Shown here piece after piece: positions 20,318-28,520 of a stretch of 35,705 bases of DNA (positions are counted from its first letter, which is position 1; each line of letters starts with the position of its first letter). The stretch covers positions 1 through 35,705 of the forward strand of contig JACPPR010000002.1 of the NCBI GenBank assembly GCA_016190895.1, written 5' to 3'. The notes beneath the pieces were generated by a model that did no database searches, was not told the DNA's origin, and saw only the letters and a program-made list of their open reading frames with translations. This DNA is from Chloroflexota bacterium (lineage in GTDB: Bacteria > Chloroflexota > Dehalococcoidia > Dehalococcoidales > UBA2162). The translations under genes were made by a program, and so were the position numbers.

Positions 20318-21328
20318 TTACCACCATTCCCTTACTTCGGGTGAGGCGACCAGAAGCGACCGGTCTATGGCCGAGAGGTCGGGGCAACCGCAAATCGCCA
20401 TTGTCCTTTTCAGTTCGGCGGTGATAAAACCGATGAACTGTTCGATGCCCTCGGCGCCTCCGGCCGAAGCCGCCATCACGATGGAAGTGGCAAACCCTAC
20501 TCCTTTGGCGCCGAGCGCCAACGCCTTAAACACATCATTGCCGGTTCTGAAGCCGCTATCCGCCAGCACAGTGACCTGACCGCCCACCGCCTTTGCCACC
20601 TTCGGCAGCGCCACTATGGAGGGCACGCCGAAATCAAAGGCTCCCCAGCCGTGATTGCTGACCATCACTGCCGAGGCGCCCATCTCGACAGCTTTCTTCG
20701 CGTCTTCGATGCTGAGAATGCCTTTGATAATAAACGGAAGTTTGGTGGCTGATATCGCCTGGCGAATTTCATCTGTCTTCTTGGGAGCGTAGGTGTCGGT
20801 CTGCCGCCCGCTGCCGTCACGAAACCCGCCATAAAAATGGTCGATATCCATACCGACGGCGACGCAGCCCCGTTTTGCCGCATCATTTACCTTCTCGTAT
20901 ATCAGGTCGGTAGTCCGGTAAGGCTTGACCATCTTCACCACAGGTGCGCCGGTATCTATGGCGGATTGAAGCAGTTCCGAACCGCCGATGCCGAGTATCA
21001 TCATCGACCCGGATTTGCCCATCCCGCGGACGAGGTCGACCATTTCTTCATCGGATAGATGCCCGGGCTTGGAGAGCGCCGTGCAGAAAGTGGGCGTTTT
21101 CATTTTCACCCCGAAAAGAGTCAGCCCTGTATCCGGCGCTACCGGCTCCAGATATCGGGATTCCATAAAGATGGCATCCAGGAGCTTCCGCTGTAGCTGT
21201 GACGAGGCCTGATAGTTGGATGCCGATGGCACCTGCCGTTCCAATCCCTTCGCTTTCAGGTTCTCCTTCGCCAGATTAAAAAGTTCGGATAGAGTCTGGG
21301 GGTTTTTCACGGTTTTCTCGGTTGTCAT
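20318..21328 (-). CDS. FMN-dependent alpha-hydroxy-acid oxidase/dehydrogenase-like protein
   Basis: From MTTEKTVKNPQTLSEL..; PFIIKGILSIEDAKKAVEMGASAVMVSNHGWGAFDF, VLADSGFRTGNDVFKALALGAKGVGFA. Confidence 0.88.
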   Translation of the reverse strand: MTTEKTVKNPQTLSELFNLAKENLKAKGLERQVPSASNYQASSQLQRKLLDAIFMESRYLEPVAPDTGLTLFGVKMKTPTFCTALSKPGHLSDEEMVDLVRGMGKSGSMMILGIGGSELLQSAIDTGAPVVKMVKPYRTTDLIYEKVNDAAKRGCVAVGMDIDHFYGGFRDGSGRQTDTYAPKKTDEIRQAISATKLPFIIKGILSIEDAKKAVEMGASAVMVSNHGWGAFDFGVPSIVALPKVAKAVGGQVTVLADSGFRTGNDVFKALALGAKGVGFATSIVMAASAGGAEGIEQFIGFITAELKRTMAICGCPDLSAIDRSLLVASPEVREWW

Positions 21329-21395
21329 TGGTCTGTTCCTTTCCTTTCTTTTTTCACTCAGCAACCAGTATGATTCGGGTTTTCCTGGTTGGTGC

Positions 21396-21887
21396 TCACC
21401 GCAAATCGCTGGTATAGATGAAATCGTTGGCCCTCTTCTTGCCATGACAACTAATACACTCGTTGACTCTGCCGCTCATGGCTATCGTACCATCGGGGGT
21501 ATACTTCATCCAGAACCAGTCGTTGTTTCTCGGGTAAAAACCCTTCACTTTGTACATGACCGTGACCGCGTCCAGAACCTTATCGGGCGTGTAGTTCTCT
21601 TTTATGATTATGCTACCGTCGGGAATGCTACCCTGCTTACCTTCTATCGCCGAAAAAGCGCTATCAGTCACGTAGGTGGTGAGATAAAAGCCATGAGGTT
21701 CCTGGCCGAGATAGAGCGCCTGCCTACCGGGCCACATCTTCCAGTTGTGGTAGTCGTTCTCCGCTGTAATATATCTGTAGACAGATGTTGCATCGACTTC
21801 TGCCGTGGGTGCCGGCGCACGGGTACAGGCTGTTAGGGCAAGTGACAATCCAATAAACAGAGCCAATAATGACATCGGTCTTTTCAT
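21396..21887 (-). CDS. Cytochrome P460-family lipoprotein (CxxCH heme motif)
   Basis: MKRPMSLLALFIGLSLALTACTRAP lipobox; WPGRQALYLGQEPHGFYLTTYVTDSA; CISCHGKKRANDFIYTSDLR. Start approximate. Confidence 0.8.
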   Translation of the reverse strand: MKRPMSLLALFIGLSLALTACTRAPAPTAEVDATSVYRYITAENDYHNWKMWPGRQALYLGQEPHGFYLTTYVTDSAFSAIEGKQGSIPDGSIIIKENYTPDKVLDAVTVMYKVKGFYPRNNDWFWMKYTPDGTIAMSGRVNECISCHGKKRANDFIYTSDLR

Positions 21888-21954
21888 AGCTACCCCCGGA
21901 ATCATTAAGGATACCCGTGACATCATTCGCCAGGATACATGTGGTCTCCGGGCA

Positions 21955-22251
21955 TTACATCTGAGCGGTCTTGCCGCCGAGACAATAGTACGCCTTATCA
22001 AGGTCATATTGCTTATAGAGCGCACATGTCATGCAAATGCAGCCTTTCTCTTCGGTGATACATATGCTCTTCTCGAACGCGCAAAACATGCCTTCCAGAT
22101 GGTCTAATTTACCAATGTCTCTCATCATGGCGAACATATTACTCGGTATGCTCTTTACCTTACATGTGAATGTGTACGTGGGGCATCTCATACAGAGACA
22201 TTTCATGAGATTCGCTTTGGTCTTGGCTACAGTTTTCACAGCCTGGCTCAT
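21955..22251 (-). CDS. Cys-rich DUF2769-like protein
   Basis: 98 aa; CLCMRCPTYTFTCK...GMFCAFEKSICITEEKGCICMTCALYKQYDLDKAYYCLGG. Confidence 0.75.
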   Translation of the reverse strand: MSQAVKTVAKTKANLMKCLCMRCPTYTFTCKVKSIPSNMFAMMRDIGKLDHLEGMFCAFEKSICITEEKGCICMTCALYKQYDLDKAYYCLGGKTAQM

Positions 22252-22366
22252 ACTTTGCCCTCCCTATAATCCCACAATACGTTAAGTTTAAACCTCTCAG
22301 GGAGGTAAGAGAATACGTATGCCTACCTATTTTATGTCTAGGACTTACCAAATAAGGCGCTGGGCT

Positions 22367-22543
22367 TCAGGAGTTTATGACAGTAAGCACTGCCAGCACG
22401 ATAGCGATTATGCCAAGCAGCGGGTGAACGAAGAAAAGCCGGCGCGTTATGAAGCCCTTAAGCGGATTGTTTTCTACCTTCAGCGTTAGAGCACAAATTC
22501 CGGAAGCAATCACCATAATCATTGTCCAAACAGCCAGGCTCAT
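22367..22543 (-). CDS. Small two-TM-like protein (58 aa), below the ORF-track length cutoff
   Basis: Minus strand GAGGAGGCTAAG-ATG: MSLAVWTMIMVIASGICALTLKVENNPLKGFITRRLFFVHPLLGIIAIVLAVLTVINS*. Confidence 0.65.
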   Translation of the reverse strand: MSLAVWTMIMVIASGICALTLKVENNPLKGFITRRLFFVHPLLGIIAIVLAVLTVINS

Positions 22544-22634
22544 CTTAGCCTCCTCGCTCTCAGATTTTTTACCAAGATTCTAATGTCAAAAAATACCTCG
22601 GCCAATAAACCATACAGCCAGTAGTGCGGTGTCC

Positions 22635-23888
22635 CTATTTTGGCGGTTCTGGTCGCGGCGCCGGTGTCGGCGCAAATCCCCTGGGGACCAGTTGCCCGGC
22701 GGCAACACCTTGCAATGCTTTATCTTGGCTTCTGGCGCAGGCTTCCCTCACCGTCTTTAGCACTTTTCCGGCCACTGTATTTTCCCAAAACCACTTGGCA
22801 AGGAGCTTGCTATCTGAGGTCTCCATACCGGGTTGTGCTGTAACCGCTTCGTTGTAGTAGGCTTTCAGGTCATCTGCGGCATACCTGAGCTCGGACGCCA
22901 AGGGTATGTCCTGCCGCGGATTCTTTAGCGGAGCTTCGGCCAGAAAAGAGCAAATAAAATCGGTCATCTCGTCAAGAGACAGTCTGGATAGCCCCAAGGT
23001 AGTGCGCTTGCGCTTCTGCATGGCCAACTCATACCAGGGCCGTAAAGACGCCATCTCCGTTTTGAAAGCCTGACAGAATTTCTCCGCATCGGTGGTATTG
23101 GACTCCTCTGCTGGTGGCACGTACGGACAGGCCAGCACTGGCGGTTCTTCCGCAGAAACAGGGGCATTTTGCGGGAAATCCGTTAGCACCACGGGGCCTT
23201 CGGGCGCTTCAAGGAGCTTAAGAGCCGCCAGCAGCACCTGCCTCTGAAAGGCCGGATTGTTAGGTGCACCTAACGGACGCCCGAACTCAAAGGGCACCCA
23301 TAACGCCCTCGGGGGCTTGATAGTTTCAGTATGTTGCCGGACCAGGCTTAGCCCTGTAGTCGGCACACCCTCTTCCTCCAGGAAATGGGACAGCACGCCA
23401 ACGGCGCGCGTGCAGAGTGCCGGTCATATCGGGATGAGCAGCACACCATCGACCTTATCCTTCTTCAGCAAGCCAGACAGAAAGCGCCCCTGCTGTTCCC
23501 ACTTTAAGGGGTCATCGGCGCCCATGAAGGAATAGTGATAATCAGCCACGCTGCCGATGATTCCCTCATCTGCTAACTCTCTCAGGCGGTCAATGGGGAA
23601 GACGACATTCCAGTCCTGTTGAAATCCGCTTCTATCAAAGCTGAGCGATACGTGGCTCATTATCAGGTCGCTTGATTTGACGTTGCCCGGGATGATGCGG
23701 TAATAATCGCCAGAATCTCGGGTAAACGGGCGGTCTTCTGGCCGGTGCAAACCGGCCATGGTGATGATAGCGACACGCCGTTCGCTGAGCGGCGGCCCTT
23801 TCACCCAGGGGAAAGTATTGAATGTCGGCATCTGCGGGCCTCCGGGGCCTCTTGGCGCCCCGGCGCCAGGTCTTTCAGGACTTACCAT
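22635..23888 (-). CDS. Candidate selenoprotein, GrdB-like (glycine/sarcosine/betaine/proline reductase selenoprotein B-related), copy 1
   Basis: Track ORFs 23424..23888 and 22635..23396 share one frame across TGA (23424-23426): VDGVLLIPI-U-PALCTRAVGVLSHFLEEEGVPTTG. Confidence 0.82.
23393..23409 (-). promoter_or_regulatory. Candidate bacterial SECIS hairpin, GrdB-like copy 1
   Basis: GCGCGCC-GTT-GGCGTGC, loop 21 nt after TGA, one G-U pair. Confidence 0.65.
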
Positions 23889-24016
23889 GTTCTTAACTTC
23901 CTTTCTCTATTTCTGTCAATGTGCAATAGTACCTGCACTACGAATCCTGTACTCATAGCTTTCCGGTTGTCTTTAGCACCATTGTCCTACTTCTTTTCAC
24001 TCAGCAAGAGCCTAGC

Positions 24017-25246
24017 TCACCTTTTCCTGAGGCGGGCTACCTCCCTCGGCACAAGAAATCCCCGGGCGGCGCCCCGTAAGGCCCTGTCTTCGCTGTTTTC
24101 GTACTTGTTTTTGATTGCCATCATCACTTTACCGGCTACAGTTTCATCCCAGAACCAGTCAGTCAAAGCCTGGCTGGAAGCGTATTCCTGGCCGGGTTGG
24201 GCAGTGATTGCCTCGAAATAATAGGCCTTAAAGTCATCCGAGGCCAGTTTGAGTAGATTGGTCGGTGGTATATCGTTCCGCGGGCTTTCCAGTTTACCGG
24301 TTTGTAGAAAAGAGTAAATCAAATCTCCGATAGCAGCTACATCCAGCCCACTGGAGCCCACTGTAGTACGCCCGCGTCTCTCAACGGCGATGTCATACCA
24401 GGCACGCAAGCAGGCAATTTCGCTTTTGAGGGACTCATGTAGTTGTTCGGCGTCCTCGGAAGCCACTGTGGCCTGCGCAAAATTCACCGGGCACGCCAGA
24501 GTGATGACTTCCTCGGTCGAAGCGGGGACATCCTCCGGGAAATCCTCAATCAAGGGCCCGGCTGGCGCCTCAAGCAGCTTCAGCGCCGCCACCATCACCC
24601 GTTTTTGAAACGCCGGGTCATCCGGCATACCGAGTGGACGCCCCAGCTCAAAAGGCACCCAGAGCGCCCGAGGCGGCTTAATCTTTTCGGTGTGCAACCT
24701 GACCAGGCTTATCCCTGTCGTCGGGACTCCCTCTTCCTCAAAGAAGCGAGACAGCGCGCCAACGGCGCGCGTGCACATCGCTCAGACAGGTAAGAGCAAT
24801 ACGGCATCTACTTTGTCTTTCTTCAAGAGCACGGCCACCTCACGGGCCTGTTTTTCTATATTCTTCGGCTCGTGAGCGCCCATAAAGGAGTAGTGGAAAT
24901 CGGCCACGCTGCCGATAACGCCCTCTTTAGCCAGTTCCCGGAGCCTGTCCACAGGGAAGATGACGTTCAAATCCTGCTGAAAGCCGCTGCGGTCGAAATT
25001 GATTGACAGATGTGTCATCACCAGTTCATCGCCTTTGACATTTCCCGGAATAACCCGGTAGTAGTCTCCGGTATCACGGGTGAAGGGACGGTCGCTACGC
25101 CGGTGCAGGCCGGCCGCCGAAACGAGAGCCACCCGCCTCTGGTTTAATGGTGGCCCCTCGACCCACGGGCGCATGTCATAAGTCGGGCATTCCGCTTCTA
25201 CAAGGTGTTTTCTCTCTTCTTCACTTAACTTCTCAAGACGAACCAT
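24017..25246 (-). CDS. Candidate selenoprotein, GrdB-like, copy 2
   Basis: Track ORFs 24782..25246 and 24017..24778 share one frame across TGA (24782-24784): VDAVLLLPV-U-AMCTRAVGALSRFFEEEGVPTTG. Confidence 0.87.
24754..24770 (-). promoter_or_regulatory. Candidate bacterial SECIS hairpin, GrdB-like copy 2
   Basis: GCGCGCC-GTT-GGCGCGC perfect stem, loop 18 nt after TGA; outer pairing GAGCGA/UCGCUU possible. Confidence 0.7.
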
Positions 25247-25917
25247 TACGGCACCTCCTTTGTTACCATTGTTTTATGTGCGGTCACTTCTTCCCTGAGC
25301 TTTGCGGCGGCTTCTTCGATAGCGGCAAGCGTTTCGCAATTGTTTTCCCATCGCTGAAACAGGTGCGCCGTGCTCTCCAGGGAATGAGCTGTTTCTCCAA
25401 TCATCCGGTAAAGCGCCCCAATGCTGCATTCGCGGTGCCGCCCGCAATAAAGGCAGGGCGGCGAATGGGACAGGTATTTCACTATGCCGAGAAGCTTCGT
25501 GCCCTGGCCACGCAGTTTTTTCTGGATTTGTTCCACGGCGTCATCGACATTTCTATGGCCGCAGATGACGGCAACAAATGGCTTGTCTTTAATCGCCGGG
25601 GTTACGTGACGATATCCGAAGAACCTCTCGAGAAAGCTCAAAGCAATCGCGTTCAGGTTTCCGGAATAGACCGCGCTTCCGAAGACAACGGCATCAGCCT
25701 CCTTTATCTTCTGGTAGTTAGGCATCGCCTCGTCATCGAGACGGCATACCTGGGGTCTGGCGCAGAGGTCGACACAGCCTTTGCAGCCGCTGAACGTCAG
25801 GTCGGTGAGCTTGACAAACTCGGACTCCAGGCCGCTCCTGTCAAGTATCGCCTGAACCATACGGTCGGTATTACCCAAATGCCCGGCACCACCGCTAGAG
25901 AATCCTATAATACTCAT
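25246..25917 (-). CDS. Flavodoxin-fold NADPH-dependent FMN reductase / Fe-S flavoprotein family
   Basis: SIIGFSSGGAGHLGNTDRMVQAIL, SGCKGCVDLCARPQVC, DAVVFGSAVYSGNLNAI; stop overlaps start of GrdB-like copy 2 (TAATG). Confidence 0.85.
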   Translation of the reverse strand: MSIIGFSSGGAGHLGNTDRMVQAILDRSGLESEFVKLTDLTFSGCKGCVDLCARPQVCRLDDEAMPNYQKIKEADAVVFGSAVYSGNLNAIALSFLERFFGYRHVTPAIKDKPFVAVICGHRNVDDAVEQIQKKLRGQGTKLLGIVKYLSHSPPCLYCGRHRECSIGALYRMIGETAHSLESTAHLFQRWENNCETLAAIEEAAAKLREEVTAHKTMVTKEVP

Positions 25918-25957
25918 CGCTCCCTCCTTAAGACCGTTCTACCGACTATTCCGCTAT

Positions 25958-26866
25958 CTAATCGATTTCGTCCTTGCTCCTCGGTATTCTCCCCTCGCAC
26001 GGCACGCCGGTCTGGCAAAGCCCGCAACCACGGTAGGTCCCGACATATCCGTGGTCTCTGCCCATCTCCTGAAGTATGACGGGCATTACCCTGGACTGAT
26101 AGTTGCTACATTTCGCCTTATCATGCCCTGCCTCGCTGATGGCACCGGCCGGGCAGCGCTTGATGCATTTCCCGCAATTCCCTGTGCGGTAGAAGAGGCA
26201 GTTATCAAGATGGCCCGGATAAGCGCGGGGAGTCGGTGGGATATCCAGGTCGCACACTATGCTCCCCAAGCGGATGGCCATCCCCACCGGCGAGATGAAC
26301 CCGTCACTCAGACCGAAGGTACCGAGGCCGGCAGCATAGGCGATATGCCGCTGCGACCACCTCGAAGCCGGACCGCCGGGCACATCCCGCTTCACCTCGA
26401 ACCAGCTTTCCTGTTCCGGAGCGACGGCGTGGCCGCCCATGTCTTCAACCAGGGCCACGAGATGGCGCGCCAGGCGCGCGTTCGCCTCCTGCCCATACCA
26501 GCGCGTGTAATTCCACCTGAGGGAAGAAACCTGAGTTTCCCGGCGCATGCTCTGGCGCGTTTCACGCGTGCTGGGAAGCGCCCAGGAGATAACGCGAACT
26601 TGTTCCGGCTGATAACCGCAGGCAGCCTTCTTGAGGTGCATTTCCAGGGCTTCCCGCGGTGTAACGTGGAAATCCCCGATTATACTTTTGTATTCTTTGA
26701 AGAGAGGGTCATCCCCGTCAGCAAACCCGACCGCCGGCCCATCCCAGATTCGCTCCCCGGGGAATGCAGGCATAACGTTGTTCGGTGTACCGGCGATATA
26801 CGTTTTGATGCTTTCCTCAAAGAACTGAGCCAGATTAGGCTTGGTCTTCGGATGCACTGCAGACAT
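25958..26866 (-). CDS. 4Fe-4S protein related to epoxyqueuosine reductase (QueG) / reductive dehalogenase C-terminal region
   Basis: NCGKCIKRCPAGAISEAGHDKAKC...YRGCGLCQTGVPCEGRIP; AGLGTFGLSDGFISPVGMAIRLGSIVCD. Confidence 0.8.
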   Translation of the reverse strand: MSAVHPKTKPNLAQFFEESIKTYIAGTPNNVMPAFPGERIWDGPAVGFADGDDPLFKEYKSIIGDFHVTPREALEMHLKKAACGYQPEQVRVISWALPSTRETRQSMRRETQVSSLRWNYTRWYGQEANARLARHLVALVEDMGGHAVAPEQESWFEVKRDVPGGPASRWSQRHIAYAAGLGTFGLSDGFISPVGMAIRLGSIVCDLDIPPTPRAYPGHLDNCLFYRTGNCGKCIKRCPAGAISEAGHDKAKCSNYQSRVMPVILQEMGRDHGYVGTYRGCGLCQTGVPCEGRIPRSKDEID

Positions 26867-26926
26867 GACACCTCCCTTCTAGCAGGCTTTGTTTATCGAC
26901 CCTTCGCTCTAGTGATGGCAGAAAAT

Positions 26927-27292
26927 CTAGCCGCACTCCACGGATTCTACCGCAATTTTCACCACGTGCTTTGGCTTCATATTCCTGGCCGCCATGGCGG
27001 TGACTGCTTCATCAAAGAGCGGCCCGGAATCCAGTACCTCGGCCGTGCCCCAGATGCGGCAGTTTTTACGCGTGGATGTATCCAAACAGATTATGCTCAC
27101 CTGCGGATTCTCCATAAGGTTAGCCACCGTGCGTGGCGAGTTCATATCACTGAAGACGACATGCTCGTCATCCAGTACCCGGAAAGACCCCTTTGCCGAT
27201 ACATTTGGCTTTCCCGCCTTGCTTGACGTGGCAATCAATGCCGGGTGGATATCTCCGATGAGTTTCTTCGCTTCTTCACTTAGTTTTGCCAA
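26927..27292 (-). CDS. Pyridoxamine 5'-phosphate oxidase-like FMN-binding split-barrel protein
   Basis: HPALIATSSKAGKPNVSAKGSFRVLDDEHVVFSDMNSPRTVANLMENPQVSIICLD. Confidence 0.85.
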   Translation of the reverse strand: MAKLSEEAKKLIGDIHPALIATSSKAGKPNVSAKGSFRVLDDEHVVFSDMNSPRTVANLMENPQVSIICLDTSTRKNCRIWGTAEVLDSGPLFDEAVTAMAARNMKPKHVVKIAVESVECG

Positions 27293-27319
27293 TTTTCTCC
27301 TCCTTCTTTCTTTGAAAAA

Positions 27320-27970
27320 TTATTTTGCCAGGTACTTTTCAATCGCTTCTCCAAGCTCAGCCGGTTTATATCCGAAAGGTCCCAGCCCTCCGGCGTAGGC
27401 AATCCGGCCATCCGCTCCAACCAGATAGAGACGGTTCGGATGAGCTGCGTAGGCTGTGTTGACCGCATCGTCCATAGCATCGACCAGCGTAGTCATTTCA
27501 TAGCCCAAAGTATTCTCACAGCGCTGGGCAACAGTCTGACGTTCCTCGATTGTTTTTGGGTCATAAATATCTATCGCTGGCTTAATGGCGCTTGCTTCTT
27601 TCATCCGCCCGCTCATGCCCATTCTCAGCAGCCACCCGGTTAACTGCCCGGCGGCGCCTCCCCCAAGCCACCACCCATCTATTGGGTGCGCTTCCCGGAT
27701 GTAAATGGTCAAAAACTCGAACCGGTCACGATATTTTAGATATAAATCACGGAGACTCACAGTCCCCCTTACGAAAGGCGGTCAGGTATAGCTGCCAAAA
27801 TTTAGCGCTATCGGCTTGCCCCGGAGGGAAGACAACCTGACCGGATTACCGCCGTTGGCGCCAGCCAGCTCAAAATCCGGGGCCATATCTCCGGCTTTTG
27901 GCGCCAAGGCGTCATATTTTTTCTGCCAGGTCCGGTTCTGTTCACGATATTTGATTGCGTCCATTGCCAT
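27320..27970 (-). CDS. Candidate selenoprotein: iodothyronine deiodinase-like thioredoxin-fold protein
   Basis: Track ORFs 27782..27970 and 27320..27760 share one frame across TGA (27782-27784): LRGKPIALNFGSYT-U-PPFVRGTVSLRDLYLKYRDRFEFLTIYIREAHPIDGWW..NRLYLVGADGRIAYAGGLGPFGYKPAELGEAIEKYLAK. Confidence 0.9.
27751..27767 (-). promoter_or_regulatory. Candidate bacterial SECIS hairpin, deiodinase-like gene
   Basis: GGGGACT-GTG-AGTCTCC, 7-bp stem (one G-U), loop 21 nt after TGA. Confidence 0.65.
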
Positions 27971-28000
27971 ACCAAGACTCTCCGATTGAATTATTTTGTC

Positions 28001-28399
28001 TTAACGCTTAACCATAGCCGGAGTTATGTCGCAGGGAATTTGCAGCGTGTTCGCTATGCTATTGAAACTTTCGAATAGCTCGATAACCTCCTTTACTTCC
28101 GTAATCTCCGTTTCAGTAGCGCCGACCATAAGCGCCATTGTTTCATGAGCCAGACTGCAATACTGACAGTTATTAGTCAAAGATACCGCCAGAGCAACGA
28201 TTTCTTTGGTCTTCCTGTCCAGCTGCCGCTGCCGGCCCATTATGCTCTTCCACCGCGTCCAATTCAGTTCCAGCCATTCCGGGTCAGCGGCCGCCTGCGC
28301 CCTGAAAAAATTGGGCACCATGCCCATCATCGCATTAATCTCCTGGAAAACTTCCTTGGCTTTTCCCGTAGCTTCGCTGTCCGTCAGCAGATTTGCCAT
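28001..28399 (-). CDS. Carboxymuconolactone decarboxylase/AhpD-like protein
   Basis: TKEIVALAVSLTNNCQYCSLAHETMALMVGAT CxxC..H motif. Confidence 0.88.
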   Translation of the reverse strand: MANLLTDSEATGKAKEVFQEINAMMGMVPNFFRAQAAADPEWLELNWTRWKSIMGRQRQLDRKTKEIVALAVSLTNNCQYCSLAHETMALMVGATETEITEVKEVIELFESFNSIANTLQIPCDITPAMVKR

Positions 28400-28435
28400 G
28401 AATTATCCCTCCTTTTCAACAACGTTTTAAGGGAC

Positions 28436-28464
28436 ATTCTACTATGACGTTACGTCACTGTCAA
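28436..28464 (-). promoter_or_regulatory. Promoter of the minus-strand array with a MerR-type dyad in the spacer
   Basis: Minus strand TTGACA-GTGACGTAACGTCATAG(17)-TAGAAT; dyad TGACGT-N-ACGTCA at 28445..28457. Confidence 0.75.
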
Positions 28465-28481
28465 GCCCCTGTGTTAACCTA

Positions 28482-28510
28482 TTGACATAAGGGTAGACTG
28501 GTGCTACAAT
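28482..28510 (+). promoter_or_regulatory. Promoter of the merR-like gene
   Basis: TTGACA-TAAGGGTAGACTGGTGC(17)-TACAAT, -10 end only 11 nt from ATG 28521. Confidence 0.75.
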
Positions 28511-28520
28511 CACGTTAGCT

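Noticed and set aside
23424-23426. TGA as a true stop, i.e. two separate genes or a pseudogene (same question at 24782-24784 and 27782-27784)
   Set aside because: In all three cases the frame is identical on both sides, the domain continues without gap, the TGA falls at a known Sec-type motif, no other disruption is present, and a SECIS-like hairpin follows. Three independent nonsense mutations at these positions are unlikely.
23745-24221. 158-aa plus-strand ORF spanning the two GrdB-like genes
   Set aside because: Antisense to both copies with no domain-like sequence.
25147-26079. 310-aa plus-strand ORF
   Set aside because: Antisense to the FMN reductase and the start of GrdB-like copy 2; a by-product of codon usage in the real genes.
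26051-27226. 391-aa plus-strand ORF
   Set aside because: Antisense to the QueG-like and PPOX-like genes; translation is low-information and has no recognisable domain.
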